A stretch of 64,000 bases of DNA from Pantoea sp. Lij88 (GCF_030062155.1 NZ_CP118269.1:3596001-3660000), one strand, 5' to 3'; shown: positions 38,582 to 47,554, numbered from the stretch's first letter. Notes: generated from the letters alone by a model not told the origin. Numbers and translations: made by a program.

Positions 38582-39466
38582 TCAGATCGGGTATCGGTCA
38601 GGCGTCAGCTGCTGCGCCAGTGTCAGCGCCCCGCTCAGGGCATCGCCCTGCGGCGTCACCAGCCGGGCCTGAATATCGTCGTCCAGCCAGCCCTGAATCG
38701 GTGTGGCCAGGCCACCCATCAGCGCTACCCGTCCGCTGCTCAGCGCAATCAGACGGCGCACCATCAGGCCGATATCGGCGGCGGTCTGATGCAGCAGATC
38801 CTGTGCGTGGCGATCGCCCGCGTCGGCGGCCGCAAAAATCTGTGGCACCACGCGCGCCCAGTCGGCAGGCGTCGCGGAGCGCGTCCAGAGCAGCATGGTT
38901 TCCGGGCTGTCACCGAACTGCGCCATCAGCTGTTGAGTGAAGAGTGTCGGCACAATAATCGCCTCATGGGCCAGCAGCGCCAGACGCAGCGCACGACGGC
39001 CCAGCTCCGCGCCCGATCCCTGGTCAGACAGGGCAAAGCCCCAGCCGCCCAGCAGCGTAAAGCGTTCGCCATCCCAGGCCGCGCCCTGACTGCCGGTGCC
39101 GATGATAAAGACGGCGCCATGCGCGCCGCCATGCGCGCCCGCGCAGGCGATCTCTACATCGCTGACCACCTGTAACGCCGCGCAGGCGGGCTGCCAGCTG
39201 GCGAGCCGCGCCTGCACCGAGGCGACATTGGCACCCGCTAATCCGGCCACCAGCGCGGTCTGCGCCAGCGCCTCCGGCGCTAATCCCGCCTGTGACAATA
39301 CCCGGTCAATCAGCTGGCCGACACAGGTCAGCGCCGCGTCGTAATCTGACCAGACGTTGGCAGGCCCGCCAGTGGCTTCCGCCAGCACGCGGCCCTGCAG
39401 ATCGGTTAACCGCGCGCGACACTGTGTACCGCCGCCATCAATGCCAAGGAGATAGTGTGGTTGCAC
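38582..39466 (-). CDS. BadF/BadG-family kinase (N-acetylglucosamine kinase-like)
   Basis: A 294-aa ASKHA-fold sugar kinase. The phosphate-1 loop is LLGIDGGGTQCRARLTD at the N-terminus, phosphate-2 is AVFIIGTGSQGAAW, and the adenosine motif is RVALMGGLATPIQ. This pattern fits the N-acetylglucosamine/glucosamine kinase branch of the BadF/BadG family. The start is GTG at 39466 with GGAAGGA 5 nt upstream; the longer frame to 39598 has no support. It heads a kinase-ROK operon next to the importer. Confidence 0.85.
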   Translation of the reverse strand: MQPHYLLGIDGGGTQCRARLTDLQGRVLAEATGGPANVWSDYDAALTCVGQLIDRVLSQAGLAPEALAQTALVAGLAGANVASVQARLASWQPACAALQVVSDVEIACAGAHGGAHGAVFIIGTGSQGAAWDGERFTLLGGWGFALSDQGSGAELGRRALRLALLAHEAIIVPTLFTQQLMAQFGDSPETMLLWTRSATPADWARVVPQIFAAADAGDRHAQDLLHQTAADIGLMVRRLIALSSGRVALMGGLATPIQGWLDDDIQARLVTPQGDALSGALTLAQQLTPDRYPI

Positions 39467-39735
39467 GCGCTTCCTTCCCGATTTTGGGTTATAGCCATAA
39501 TGAGCGAACGATAGGATAAAAAAACTTAAATCGCAATAACAAATAAATATGGCAAAAACATATCGACACTTTTTGTTTAATTTACAATGATATAACAAAA
39601 ACCGCCCCGCAAAACACGCAGTGCGTTATTGACATTAGTTTTTCCGCCGTAATAAGTTGGTGGTCAGATTATCAACAGGCGCGCCCGATCACAGGCGAGC
39701 TATGCATCATCCGATTTCAGGAGCAGGGGTTTAAC

Positions 39736-40893
39736 ATGAAAGTAGGCATTATCGGTCTCGGCTTTCGTCTGTCCCACGTGATCAAAGAGTTCAGCAAAGC
39801 CGACGACGCCTTCTCAGTAGTGGGTTATTACGATCCGGCCCCCGCCGGACTGCCTAATCTGCACAGCTTTGGTATCGCGCCCGGTCAGGCCTTTGCATCC
39901 ATCGACGCGCTGCTGGAGCACGGCGGAATGGATGTGGTGCTGGTGGGCTCACCCAACTTCCTGCATCTGGAGCATGTCGGTCAGGCGCTGGCGGCGGGCT
40001 ACACGGTCTTTACCGAAAAGCCGGTGGTGATCAATGAAGAGCAGACCATGGAGATGGCGAAGCTGGTGCGTCAGTATGGCGAAGCACGCATTCTGGTCGG
40101 CCTGGTGCTGCGCTATTCGCCGCTCTATCACGATCTGCTGGCGGCACGCGATGCCGGTCAATTAGGTGAAATCACCTCGATTGAGGCGACAGAGCATATC
40201 AAGCCTTATCACGGCGCCTTCTTCCAGCGCGACTGGCGCCGTCTGGAGAAGTATGCCGGTCCTTACATTCTGGAAAAGTGCTGCCACGACATCGATCTCT
40301 ATCAGGGCCTGTTACAGGAGCGCCCGATCCGCGTCGCCAGCTTTGGTGGCCGAAAATCCTTTACCCCCGCGCATGCCCCTCAGGGTGCGATCACCGCTGA
40401 GTCCGAGCTCTATCACGTAAAACCCAGCGGCTGGTCGAGCACCGATGCCGTCTTCGACAGCGACGCCGATATTGTCGACTACCAGACAGCCCTGATTGAG
40501 TATGAAGGCGGCGCGACGCTTGCCTTCCACGCCAACCTGAACGTGCCGGATGAGTTCCGCCGCTTCTGCGTCATGGGCACCGACGGCATGGCCGAAGGCG
40601 ACTTCGTCCGAAACTACTTCCGCGTACACAACGCGCGCAGCGGTGAAAAAGAGGTCGATACCGCCTACAGCGGCAATGCGTATGATGGCCACTACGGCGC
40701 GGATGCGCTGATGGCAGAAGAGATCGTTAAACATATTAAACAGGGAACACCGCTGAAAGTATCAGTGGTGGACGCGCTGGAAGCAGGCCTCACCGCCATT
40801 AAAATCGATGAGGCGCGCAAAACCCGCAGCGTAGTGGACATGCGTGAAAGCTGGCTAACATTTGACGCCAACCTGGGAAAGACCGGGGCCTGA
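39736..40893 (+). CDS. Gfo/Idh/MocA-family oxidoreductase (third in window)
   Basis: A 385-aa NAD(P)-dependent dehydrogenase. Rossmann start KVGIIGLGFRLSHVI, EKP motif at residues 94-96 (VFTEKPVVI), and EKCCHDIDLYQGL around residue 190, where the HD and nearby residues are usual catalytic positions. It is divergent from the BadF-type kinase with a 269-bp AT-rich gap (no gene seen) and close to the sugar importer, so it may act on the imported sugar. Substrate not predictable. Confidence 0.84.
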   Translation: MKVGIIGLGFRLSHVIKEFSKADDAFSVVGYYDPAPAGLPNLHSFGIAPGQAFASIDALLEHGGMDVVLVGSPNFLHLEHVGQALAAGYTVFTEKPVVINEEQTMEMAKLVRQYGEARILVGLVLRYSPLYHDLLAARDAGQLGEITSIEATEHIKPYHGAFFQRDWRRLEKYAGPYILEKCCHDIDLYQGLLQERPIRVASFGGRKSFTPAHAPQGAITAESELYHVKPSGWSSTDAVFDSDADIVDYQTALIEYEGGATLAFHANLNVPDEFRRFCVMGTDGMAEGDFVRNYFRVHNARSGEKEVDTAYSGNAYDGHYGADALMAEEIVKHIKQGTPLKVSVVDALEAGLTAIKIDEARKTRSVVDMRESWLTFDANLGKTGA

Positions 40894-40900
40894 TGGTCCC

Positions 40901-40985
40901 ATCCTGTGGGTCAGCCTCCCCCTCTGACCCCAGGATTTGAATGGCAGTATGACTGGTAACTTCCTGTACTGGCCTTCGGGCCAGT
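40901..40985 (+). terminator. Two hairpins after the third dehydrogenase gene, one with a UUCG loop
   Basis: ATCCTG-GGGTCAG faces CTGACCC-AGGAT at 40901-40936. A second stem ACTGGCC-TTCG-GGCCAGT lies at 40968-40985; C(UUCG)G is an exceptionally stable RNA loop. Neither has a T-tract. Confidence 0.5.
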
Positions 40986-41111
40986 TACAACTCAGGTACG
41001 GTACTGGCTAATAAAATCTGCGTCAGCGACCACCCACTCACCGCACTAATCTCCACAACCAGCCAAACAAACCACTCCTCAGCCCAGGGCAACTTACGCA
41101 CTTAAAGCGAT

Positions 41112-41188
41112 GGGAGCATACGCCTGTAGCAAAGCATAGCGGGCCAGAGATGGCGTTTTTTGTGTCTTTGCGAAAGGCGTATGTTCCC
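41112..41188 (+). repeat. Structured repeat element, copy 2 (short form)
   Basis: A 77-bp element with 14-nt inverted ends (41112-41125 and 41175-41188, one mismatch) and a second stem GCAAAG (41128-41133) / CTTTGC (41166-41171). Its left ~30 nt and right ~41 nt match the two ends of copy 3, but the ~110-nt multi-hairpin core is missing. Confidence 0.75.
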
Positions 41189-41263
41189 TGAGCCTGCACC
41201 GGGTGACCTTGTGCTGATCCGCGCTAGACTTTCATCCCTGATGGCAATGCGTTTTTTTGTGAC

Positions 41264-41521
41264 CTATTTTCGATCGTCTTTGGATGAAATCATCCAGGCT
41301 AACCAGTAAAGAACCAGGCCAGCGATAAAGACCAGTAAGGGGGCGATAATGCGCATAATTCCTTCATTCGCAAATATTGCGATAAAAACGCCTATCACTA
41401 CGGCGCTGATAATAACCGCCCCTGATAGCTCAGAAATGACTTTTCTGATTAGTCTAAAGATTTTCGATTGCACCCAGAAATTGCTCCGTTTTCGAAGGGT
41501 TTTTACGAAGAGTCTCACCAA
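41264..41521 (-). CDS. Small two-helix membrane protein of unknown function (possible immunity protein)
   Basis: An 85-aa hydrophobic protein not recognised as any named family. It has a basic N-terminus (VRLFVKTLRKRSNF), two predicted membrane helices at about residues 33-51 and 56-78, and a charged tail SSKDDRK. The start is TTG at 41521 or GTG at 41518; no ATG is available early. It overlaps the 3' end of the 213-aa gene by 68 nt in another frame, which implies coupled translation. Its GC content is lower than the flanks. Membrane-immunity function is a hypothesis from the arrangement. Confidence 0.55.
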   Translation of the reverse strand: MVRLFVKTLRKRSNFWVQSKIFRLIRKVISELSGAVIISAVVIGVFIAIFANEGIMRIIAPLLVFIAGLVLYWLAWMISSKDDRK

Positions 41522-42095
41522 GCTCGATGTAATTAGCTAAAGGTTCTTCAAAGAGGAAGTAAAGCATTTCGAAATCAAGTATATAAAGCTTTGACCATAA
41601 TTCAGGATTTTTAAGTCTCAAACGTCGGGAAGCTGCAGAAGCACGCGAAAGCACCCCCTGCAGGACTATGCCGCCCGAAAGGGTGCCTGTCCATAATCGC
41701 AGTGATAACTTCATTATTACGCTGGCCATCATTCCTCCAACGACTTTTGAACCAAGATAACCTGTGATAGCCAGCTGCATGGACTGTCTTGAACCCAGTG
41801 AAGCCGCTTCTCCGATGAGTTTATCTGTGATTTTTTTGATGGCTGGGTCTGGGAGATAAGCCAGAGAGTCTTTGATTATCATCTCCGCGATCTGCCCCAG
41901 AATAGCTCTGTTACGGAAGAGCTTGTTTAAAGCCCTATACATCCTCTCATCCTCACCAAAGTTACGGCGCTGAATGTTTCTGCCGCCATCTGAAAGGTTG
42001 AGATCCTGAAAGGTTCTTTCAATACCCAGATAAAAATCCATTGGAAGTGAAGCAATGCCATGAGCAACCGATACGGCGAGCATTTTTGCGTCCAT
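41454..42095 (-). CDS. Unknown 213-aa protein with glycine-rich hydrophobic segment (possible pore-forming effector)
   Basis: No named family is recognised with certainty. The N-terminus MDAKMLAVSVAHGIASLPMD is hydrophobic but lacks a cleavage site. Residues ~108-150 are hydrophobic and glycine-rich (Gly112, 115, 120, 121, 137, 141, 142, 147), compatible with membrane insertion; the C-terminal third (WSKLYILDFEMLYFLFEEP) is amphipathic. Small size and an overlapping two-helix partner recall ion-selective pore effectors of type VI secretion such as Ssp6/Sip6; that likeness is from memory and unproven. Low GC and bracketing repeats suggest acquisition. Confidence 0.6.
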   Translation of the reverse strand: MDAKMLAVSVAHGIASLPMDFYLGIERTFQDLNLSDGGRNIQRRNFGEDERMYRALNKLFRNRAILGQIAEMIIKDSLAYLPDPAIKKITDKLIGEAASLGSRQSMQLAITGYLGSKVVGGMMASVIMKLSLRLWTGTLSGGIVLQGVLSRASAASRRLRLKNPELWSKLYILDFEMLYFLFEEPLANYIELGETLRKNPSKTEQFLGAIENL

Positions 42096-42398
42096 TCATT
42101 CTTCTACCGTTTGTGACACCATCCTGGAAAATATCAGCCCAAACAGCTATCCGCAAATAAAAATTCATCATTTAACCGCCATAATTATCGATTTAACCGG
42201 ACCTGATTATTCATTCATTCCTCTGTCATTTTAAAGAACAAGCGTTTGAAAATAGCAGCGTTTTATCGCCGCTGCTGCGCGGCATGTCTAAAGGCGGGAC
42301 AGATAAAATTGCCAGAGACGAGCCATTCACATCCGCAAAACATTCAGGAACTCTAAATGGTGTAGATAGGTTCAGGTCGCAAACGAATTCAAAGCCAT

Positions 42399-42579
42399 GG
42401 GAGCATACGCCTGTAGCAAAGCATAGCGCCGCCCGAATAAAAACGCCGGGAGCGTTTTTGAACAACGCAACGCGTTGGCCCGTTTACGGGCGCACCTCAG
42501 GGATGAGGTGCGTAATCGCCCGCGCTGAGCCTTGCCTTAGATGGCGTTTTTTGCGTCATTGCGAAAGGCGTATGTTCCC
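42399..42579 (+). repeat. Structured repeat element, copy 3 (long form)
   Basis: A 181-bp element with 14-nt inverted ends nearly identical to those of copy 2 (42399-42412 and 42566-42579), and a core (42439-42516) identical to that of copy 1 apart from three bases in one tetraloop (TTTA instead of GCAA). It lies 304 bp upstream of the 213-aa gene's start, in a 552-bp gap that otherwise shows no gene. Confidence 0.75.
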
Positions 42580-42647
42580 TGAGCGTGCACCGTAGTCCAT
42601 AACCACACAAATCCCCTCAGCCAATCCAGCCAGCCCCAACGCCAGTC

Positions 42648-43889
42648 CTAAACCGGATCCACCTCATTCTCCAGCTTCTGACGCCGCCGCAGATGCGGAA
42701 ACAACTTCATCCACAACGCGACCACCACCAGCGTACCAATCCCGCCAATCGCCGCCGCCGGTGCGGCACCGACCCAGGCCGCCAGTAACCCCGATTCAAA
42801 CTCGCCCAGCTGATTCGACGTATTTATAAAAATCGCGTTAACCGCATTCACGCGCCCGCGCATGGTATCCGGCGTATCCAGCTGCACCAGCGCCCCCCGG
42901 ATCACCATACTCACCATATCAAAACCCCCCAGAGCACAGAGAGCTATCAGCGACAGCCAGAGCTGCGTGGAAAGCGCAAACACCAGCGTGGCAACGCCAA
43001 ATCCGGCGACTGAGCCAAACATTATCATCCCGACATGCTTTTCAAGCTTATGCCGGCTCAGCCAGATGCCCACCAGCAACGCGCCCACCGACGGCGCCCC
43101 GCGCAACATCCCCAACCCCCACGGCCCGGTATGCAGAATATCTTTGGCGAAAATCGGCAGCAGCGCCGTCGCGCCGCCCAGCAACACCGCAAACAGATCG
43201 AGCGAAATCACCCCAAGCACATCTTTGCGCTCACGGATAAAGTGAATCCCGGCAAACAGATTCTTCATATTCATCGGCAGACGGCTCTGCACCGGACGCT
43301 CATAACGCAGCAGACTCACCAGCGTCAGCGAAATCAGATAAAACAGTCCGGAAACGCCATACACAACATGCGGTCCGGCAACGTAAAGCAAACCGCCGAT
43401 GGTCGGCCCGACAATGACCGCGGCCTGCCCGCCCACGGAGTTCATTGCCATGGCGCGCGCCAGGATGGAAGGGGGAACCAGCGACGGCAGCATCGAGGAC
43501 ATCGCAGGCCACTCCAGCGCCTTCGCCACCGCAATCATAAACACCAGCCCCCATAACGCCGTCTTATCGGCGGTCTGGAATAAGGTAAGCACCACTAATG
43601 CCACCAGTGCGGCAAATTCCACCAGCTGACCCAACAGCACGATGCGCCGCCGGTCATATTGATCCGCCAGATGACCGGCCGGTAATGCCAGCAACACCGA
43701 CGGCAGAAACTGCATCAGGCCAATCATCCCTAACGCCATGGCGCTGTTGGTCAGCGCATAGATCTGCCAGCTGATCGCCACCGAGAACATCTGAAAACCA
43801 AACGATGAACAGGTACGCGCCAGCCAGAAGGCGACAAAAGTCCGATGTCGCCACAGCGACTCTTCAGCCGCGGATGCCATAAATCCCAT
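42648..43889 (-). CDS. MFS transporter, DHA3-like
   Basis: A 413-aa major-facilitator protein with 12 hydrophobic segments. The loop 2-3 motif is GHLADQYDRRRIVLLGQ, and the overall layout (FVAFWLARTCSSFGFQMFSVAISWQIYAL at the start) resembles the EntS/DHA3 exporter branch used for siderophores or drugs. There is no siderophore gene nearby. The start is ATG at 43889 or three codons later. No operon partner; the gene ends 59 nt from repeat copy 3. Confidence 0.82.
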   Translation of the reverse strand: MGFMASAAEESLWRHRTFVAFWLARTCSSFGFQMFSVAISWQIYALTNSAMALGMIGLMQFLPSVLLALPAGHLADQYDRRRIVLLGQLVEFAALVALVVLTLFQTADKTALWGLVFMIAVAKALEWPAMSSMLPSLVPPSILARAMAMNSVGGQAAVIVGPTIGGLLYVAGPHVVYGVSGLFYLISLTLVSLLRYERPVQSRLPMNMKNLFAGIHFIRERKDVLGVISLDLFAVLLGGATALLPIFAKDILHTGPWGLGMLRGAPSVGALLVGIWLSRHKLEKHVGMIMFGSVAGFGVATLVFALSTQLWLSLIALCALGGFDMVSMVIRGALVQLDTPDTMRGRVNAVNAIFINTSNQLGEFESGLLAAWVGAAPAAAIGGIGTLVVVALWMKLFPHLRRRQKLENEVDPV

Positions 43890-44288
43890 GTCTTATCCCA
43901 AATCAGGTGAAGAAGCCCGCGTCGTTGCGCGGTGTTATTGGTGTGTTTTTTGACGACTGAAGCTTAACAGACCAGATGAGATCGGGAAGCCTGCGGTGCC
44001 AGCCCTGCCTCCCTGCGCGATACACTGCGGCCCTCTCCGGAAAAGGGGGGCAGACCCCTCCTGACTATTACCAGCCTATTTGTCCCCACCAATGAATATA
44101 TTCCAGCACATCATCAGACGCCAAAGGAATTATCCTCTCTTTGCTACCAGGTTTATTTACTTTCTAAGGAAACAAAAGGATGATTTGGATTAAGCATGTG
44201 ATCTATATTTATTCACGCGATTAAAAAAACGCGACTTTTTATATGCTTAATTATCAACGAATCCTTTTTATTGCATTTCATAGAGATA
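43890..44288. promoter_or_regulatory. 399-bp gap with a perfect 9-bp inverted repeat
   Basis: Divergent spacer between the MFS gene and the EAL-like gene. ATTAAGCAT (44189-44197) and ATGCTTAAT (44243-44251) are exact inverted repeats 45 bp apart, ending 37 bp before the EAL-like start. No gene was seen; the last 150 bp are AT-rich. Confidence 0.35.
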
Positions 44289-44888
44289 ATGAAAAACAGT
44301 TTATATAACCCCTATGTTACTGAACCTATCCATCACGTTGAGCGTAATGTCACTGGCATTTGCTATAGCGTGCCTTATCTTCAGCAAAACCAGGACAGCG
44401 GAAATATACTTAATACAAACAACATTATTTCATTACACAATCAAATTGCTACTGAAGCAGCATTAATGATTGTTCCGGTTGAAGATATTCGATTACGGGG
44501 AATGATCGCGATTCCTGATGCCTATACGCATTTACAGAATGAACGAATCCGTATTGGCATTAATTATTCAAGTTTAGCCGCACATAGTGCGTCACTGCTT
44601 GAATTAACAAAGAAATTTGATTTCTGGCTTTATGATTTTGCGCCACCGGGTGCGGACTGGCGACTGCTGGAATCCTTTCCTTTTTCAGGGATAGTTTTAA
44701 CCGAATCGTTCTTCAATGATAATTATGAAAAATTTACCTTTCCCTTTTTTATGGCGACATTCCGTGAAAAAGGTGCAGAGGTCATCGTGCGAAGTCATAC
44801 GCCGCCTTTAACCGCTGAGCAGTTTGCTGAGATAAATATCAGCGGCTGGCAACAGCAACGCTCGGACGGCGATCTTATTAGCTGCTGA
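44289..44888 (+). CDS. Degenerate EAL-domain-like protein
   Basis: A 199-aa cytoplasmic protein of low GC. The stretch FDFWLYDFAPPGADWRLLES followed by FPFSGIVLTESFF and then FREKGAEVIVRS parallels the C-terminal half of EAL phosphodiesterases (DDFGTGYSSL ... FPVDxIKIDRSF ... ViAEGVE), but the paired aspartates and the EAL motif are lost. It is therefore unlikely to hydrolyse cyclic di-GMP and may act as a binding protein like YdiV. The start at 44289 (MKNSLYNPY) is preferred over 44271. Family assignment is a distant-similarity judgement. Confidence 0.55.
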   Translation: MKNSLYNPYVTEPIHHVERNVTGICYSVPYLQQNQDSGNILNTNNIISLHNQIATEAALMIVPVEDIRLRGMIAIPDAYTHLQNERIRIGINYSSLAAHSASLLELTKKFDFWLYDFAPPGADWRLLESFPFSGIVLTESFFNDNYEKFTFPFFMATFREKGAEVIVRSHTPPLTAEQFAEINISGWQQQRSDGDLISC

Positions 44889-45163
44889 TTCACAAATCCT
44901 GCCTTCCGGCGTTAAGGGCACATGGCGGTGCGCTTAACGTCCTTTAATCCCCCATAAAATGTCGTATTACTACAGTTGTTAAGCGATTTAAGCCAAAAAA
45001 ATCAAATCTCGATCTGATTTTGCTATAACATTTAACACAAAGGGATCGTCTGTCTTAACGGAAGAGATATTGAAGAACACCCTAATCATTTGTACTTGAT
45101 AACTGGAAACAGCCTATCTGGTTGTTTTCGTGTGTTTTATGGCAACGAAACGAGGTCGATATT

Positions 45164-47554
45164 ATGGGGAAAAACTCCTCATCTTTTGGCGTAATTCGTT
45201 TCCTGACAGTGCTGTTCGCAGTGCTGACGGGCGCGTTTATGCTCATTGGCGGTGGCTGGTTAGCCGCCATCGGTGGTTCCTGGTATTACGTTTTCGGCGG
45301 TGTGGTTATGCTTATCACCGCTTATCTGCTTTCCCGTCGTAAAAGCACCGCGCTGGTTCTCTATGCGCTGCTGCTGATCGGCACCCTGATCTGGGGTGTG
45401 TGGGAAGTGGGTACAGACTTCTGGGCCCTGGCACCGCGCACCGATGTGCTGGTGATCTTTGGTGTCTGGCTGATCCTGCCGTTTGTTTATCGCAGCTTCA
45501 ACGCGGGCAGCAAAGCCGCGCTGGGTACGATGGCCGTGGCGCTGATTGCCAGTGCCCTCGTGCTGGCCTATGCGGTATTCAACGACCCGCAGGTCATCAA
45601 CGGCTCTGTACCAGAAACCGCTGACAACGCCCCGCAGGCTGCACCGCTGAGTAACATCCCGGATGCTGACTGGCCCGCTTATGCGCGCGATCAGCAGGGA
45701 ACCCGTTTCTCGCCGCTGAAGCAGATTAACCATCAGAACGTGAAAGAGTTGCAGGTTGCCTGGCAGTTCCAGACTGGCGACATGAAAACCCCTAACGATC
45801 CGGGCGAAATCACTGACGAAGTCACTCCGATTAAAATCCGCGACACGCTTTACCTCTGTTCGCCACACCAGATTCTGTTTGCTCTGGATGCGGCCACCGG
45901 TAAGCAGAAGTGGAAATTTGATCCGGGTATGAAGGTTAATCCAACCTTCCAGCACGTGACCTGTCGCGGTGTTTCTTACCACGAAGTGCCGGCAGCAGCC
46001 GATGCAGCGAACACTCAGCCTGCTCTCTGCTCACGTCGTATCTATCTGCCTGTCAACGATGGTCGTCTGTTTGCGCTGGACGCAGAGACCGGTGAACGCT
46101 GCCCGACGTTTGGCGTCAACGGTGAGCTGGATCTGCAACACAAACAGCCTGTCACGACCGCAGGTATGTATGAGCCGACCTCTCCGCCGATCATTACCAA
46201 CACCACCATCGTGATGGCGGGTGCGGTAACCGATAACTTCTCAACCCGCGAGCCGTCAGGCGTTATTCGTGGCTTTGATGTGAATACCGGCAAACTGCTG
46301 TGGGTGTTTGATCCAGGCGCGAAAGACCCGAATGCCATTCCGGCTGATGAACACACCTTCACCATGAACTCACCGAATTCATGGGCACCGGCAGTTTACG
46401 ATCCGAAACTGGATACCGTTTACCTGCCAATGGGCGTGACCACACCGGATATCTGGGGCGGTAACCGCACACCAGAGCAGGAGCGTTATGCGAGCAGCGT
46501 GCTGGCTCTGAACGCCACCACCGGTAAGCTGGTCTGGTCTTATCAGACTGTGCATCACGACCTGTGGGATATGGATCTGCCGTCGCAGCCGACGCTGGCT
46601 GACATCACCGATAAAGATGGCAACACCGTCCCGGTGGTTTACGCGCCAGCGAAAACCGGCAACATCTTTGTCCTGGATCGCCGTACCGGCAAGCCAGTGG
46701 TCCCTGCGCCAGAAACGCCAGTGCCACAGGGTGCCGCTAAAGGCGACCACGTTGCCGCCACTCAGCCCTACTCTGAGCTGACCTTCCGTCCGAAACAGAA
46801 CCTGACGGACAAGGACATGTGGGGCGCGACGATGTTCGACCAGCTGGTGTGCCGCGTGATCTTCAAGCGCCTGCGCTATGAAGGTCCGTTCACCCCGCCA
46901 TCTGAGCAGGGTACGCTGGTGTTCCCGGGTAACCTCGGTATGTTCGAATGGGGCGGCATCGCCGTCGATCCACATCGTCAGATCGCGATTGCTAACCCGA
47001 TGGCGCTGCCGTTTGTCTCTAAGCTGGTTCCGCGTGGCCCAGGCAACCCGATTGAGCCGCCGAAAGGCGCTGAGGGTGGCTCAGGTACGGAAACCGGTAT
47101 TCAGCCACAGTATGGCGTGCCGTATGGCGTCGAGCTGAATCCGTTCCTGTCACCGTTTGGTCTGCCATGTAAACAGCCTGCCTGGGGTTATATCTCCGCG
47201 GTGGATCTGAAGACCAACGACGTGGTGTGGAAACAGCGTATCGGTACCGTTCGCGATAGCGCACCGGTTCCGCTGCCGTTCAAAATGGGTATGCCGATGC
47301 TGGGTGGTCCTATCACCACCGCTGGTAAGGTGTTCTTCATTGGTGCGACCGCAGATAACTACCTGCGTGCTTTCAGCACCGATACCGGCGAGCTGTTGTG
47401 GCAGGCCCGTCTGCCAGCAGGCGGCCAGGCGACGCCGATGACCTATGAAGTAGATGGCAAGCAGTACGTTGTCATCGCGGCAGGCGGTCACGGCTCGTTT
47501 GGTACCAAGCTGGGCGATTATGTGATTGCCTACGCGCTGCCAGACCAGAAGTAA
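45164..47554 (+). CDS. gcd: Quinoprotein (PQQ) glucose dehydrogenase
   Basis: Gcd is the membrane-bound enzyme that oxidises glucose to gluconolactone in the periplasm and passes electrons to ubiquinone. From the ATG at 45164 the protein is 796 aa, the E. coli length. Five N-terminal membrane helices (residues ~10-140) are followed by the eight-bladed PQQ propeller, with blade motifs such as FALDAATGKQKWKFDP and WGYISAVDLKTNDVVWKQ. Its product can feed the gluconate-2-dehydrogenase-type complex at 62-64 kb. PQQ synthesis genes are not in the window. Confidence 0.97.
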   Translation: MGKNSSSFGVIRFLTVLFAVLTGAFMLIGGGWLAAIGGSWYYVFGGVVMLITAYLLSRRKSTALVLYALLLIGTLIWGVWEVGTDFWALAPRTDVLVIFGVWLILPFVYRSFNAGSKAALGTMAVALIASALVLAYAVFNDPQVINGSVPETADNAPQAAPLSNIPDADWPAYARDQQGTRFSPLKQINHQNVKELQVAWQFQTGDMKTPNDPGEITDEVTPIKIRDTLYLCSPHQILFALDAATGKQKWKFDPGMKVNPTFQHVTCRGVSYHEVPAAADAANTQPALCSRRIYLPVNDGRLFALDAETGERCPTFGVNGELDLQHKQPVTTAGMYEPTSPPIITNTTIVMAGAVTDNFSTREPSGVIRGFDVNTGKLLWVFDPGAKDPNAIPADEHTFTMNSPNSWAPAVYDPKLDTVYLPMGVTTPDIWGGNRTPEQERYASSVLALNATTGKLVWSYQTVHHDLWDMDLPSQPTLADITDKDGNTVPVVYAPAKTGNIFVLDRRTGKPVVPAPETPVPQGAAKGDHVAATQPYSELTFRPKQNLTDKDMWGATMFDQLVCRVIFKRLRYEGPFTPPSEQGTLVFPGNLGMFEWGGIAVDPHRQIAIANPMALPFVSKLVPRGPGNPIEPPKGAEGGSGTETGIQPQYGVPYGVELNPFLSPFGLPCKQPAWGYISAVDLKTNDVVWKQRIGTVRDSAPVPLPFKMGMPMLGGPITTAGKVFFIGATADNYLRAFSTDTGELLWQARLPAGGQATPMTYEVDGKQYVVIAAGGHGSFGTKLGDYVIAYALPDQK

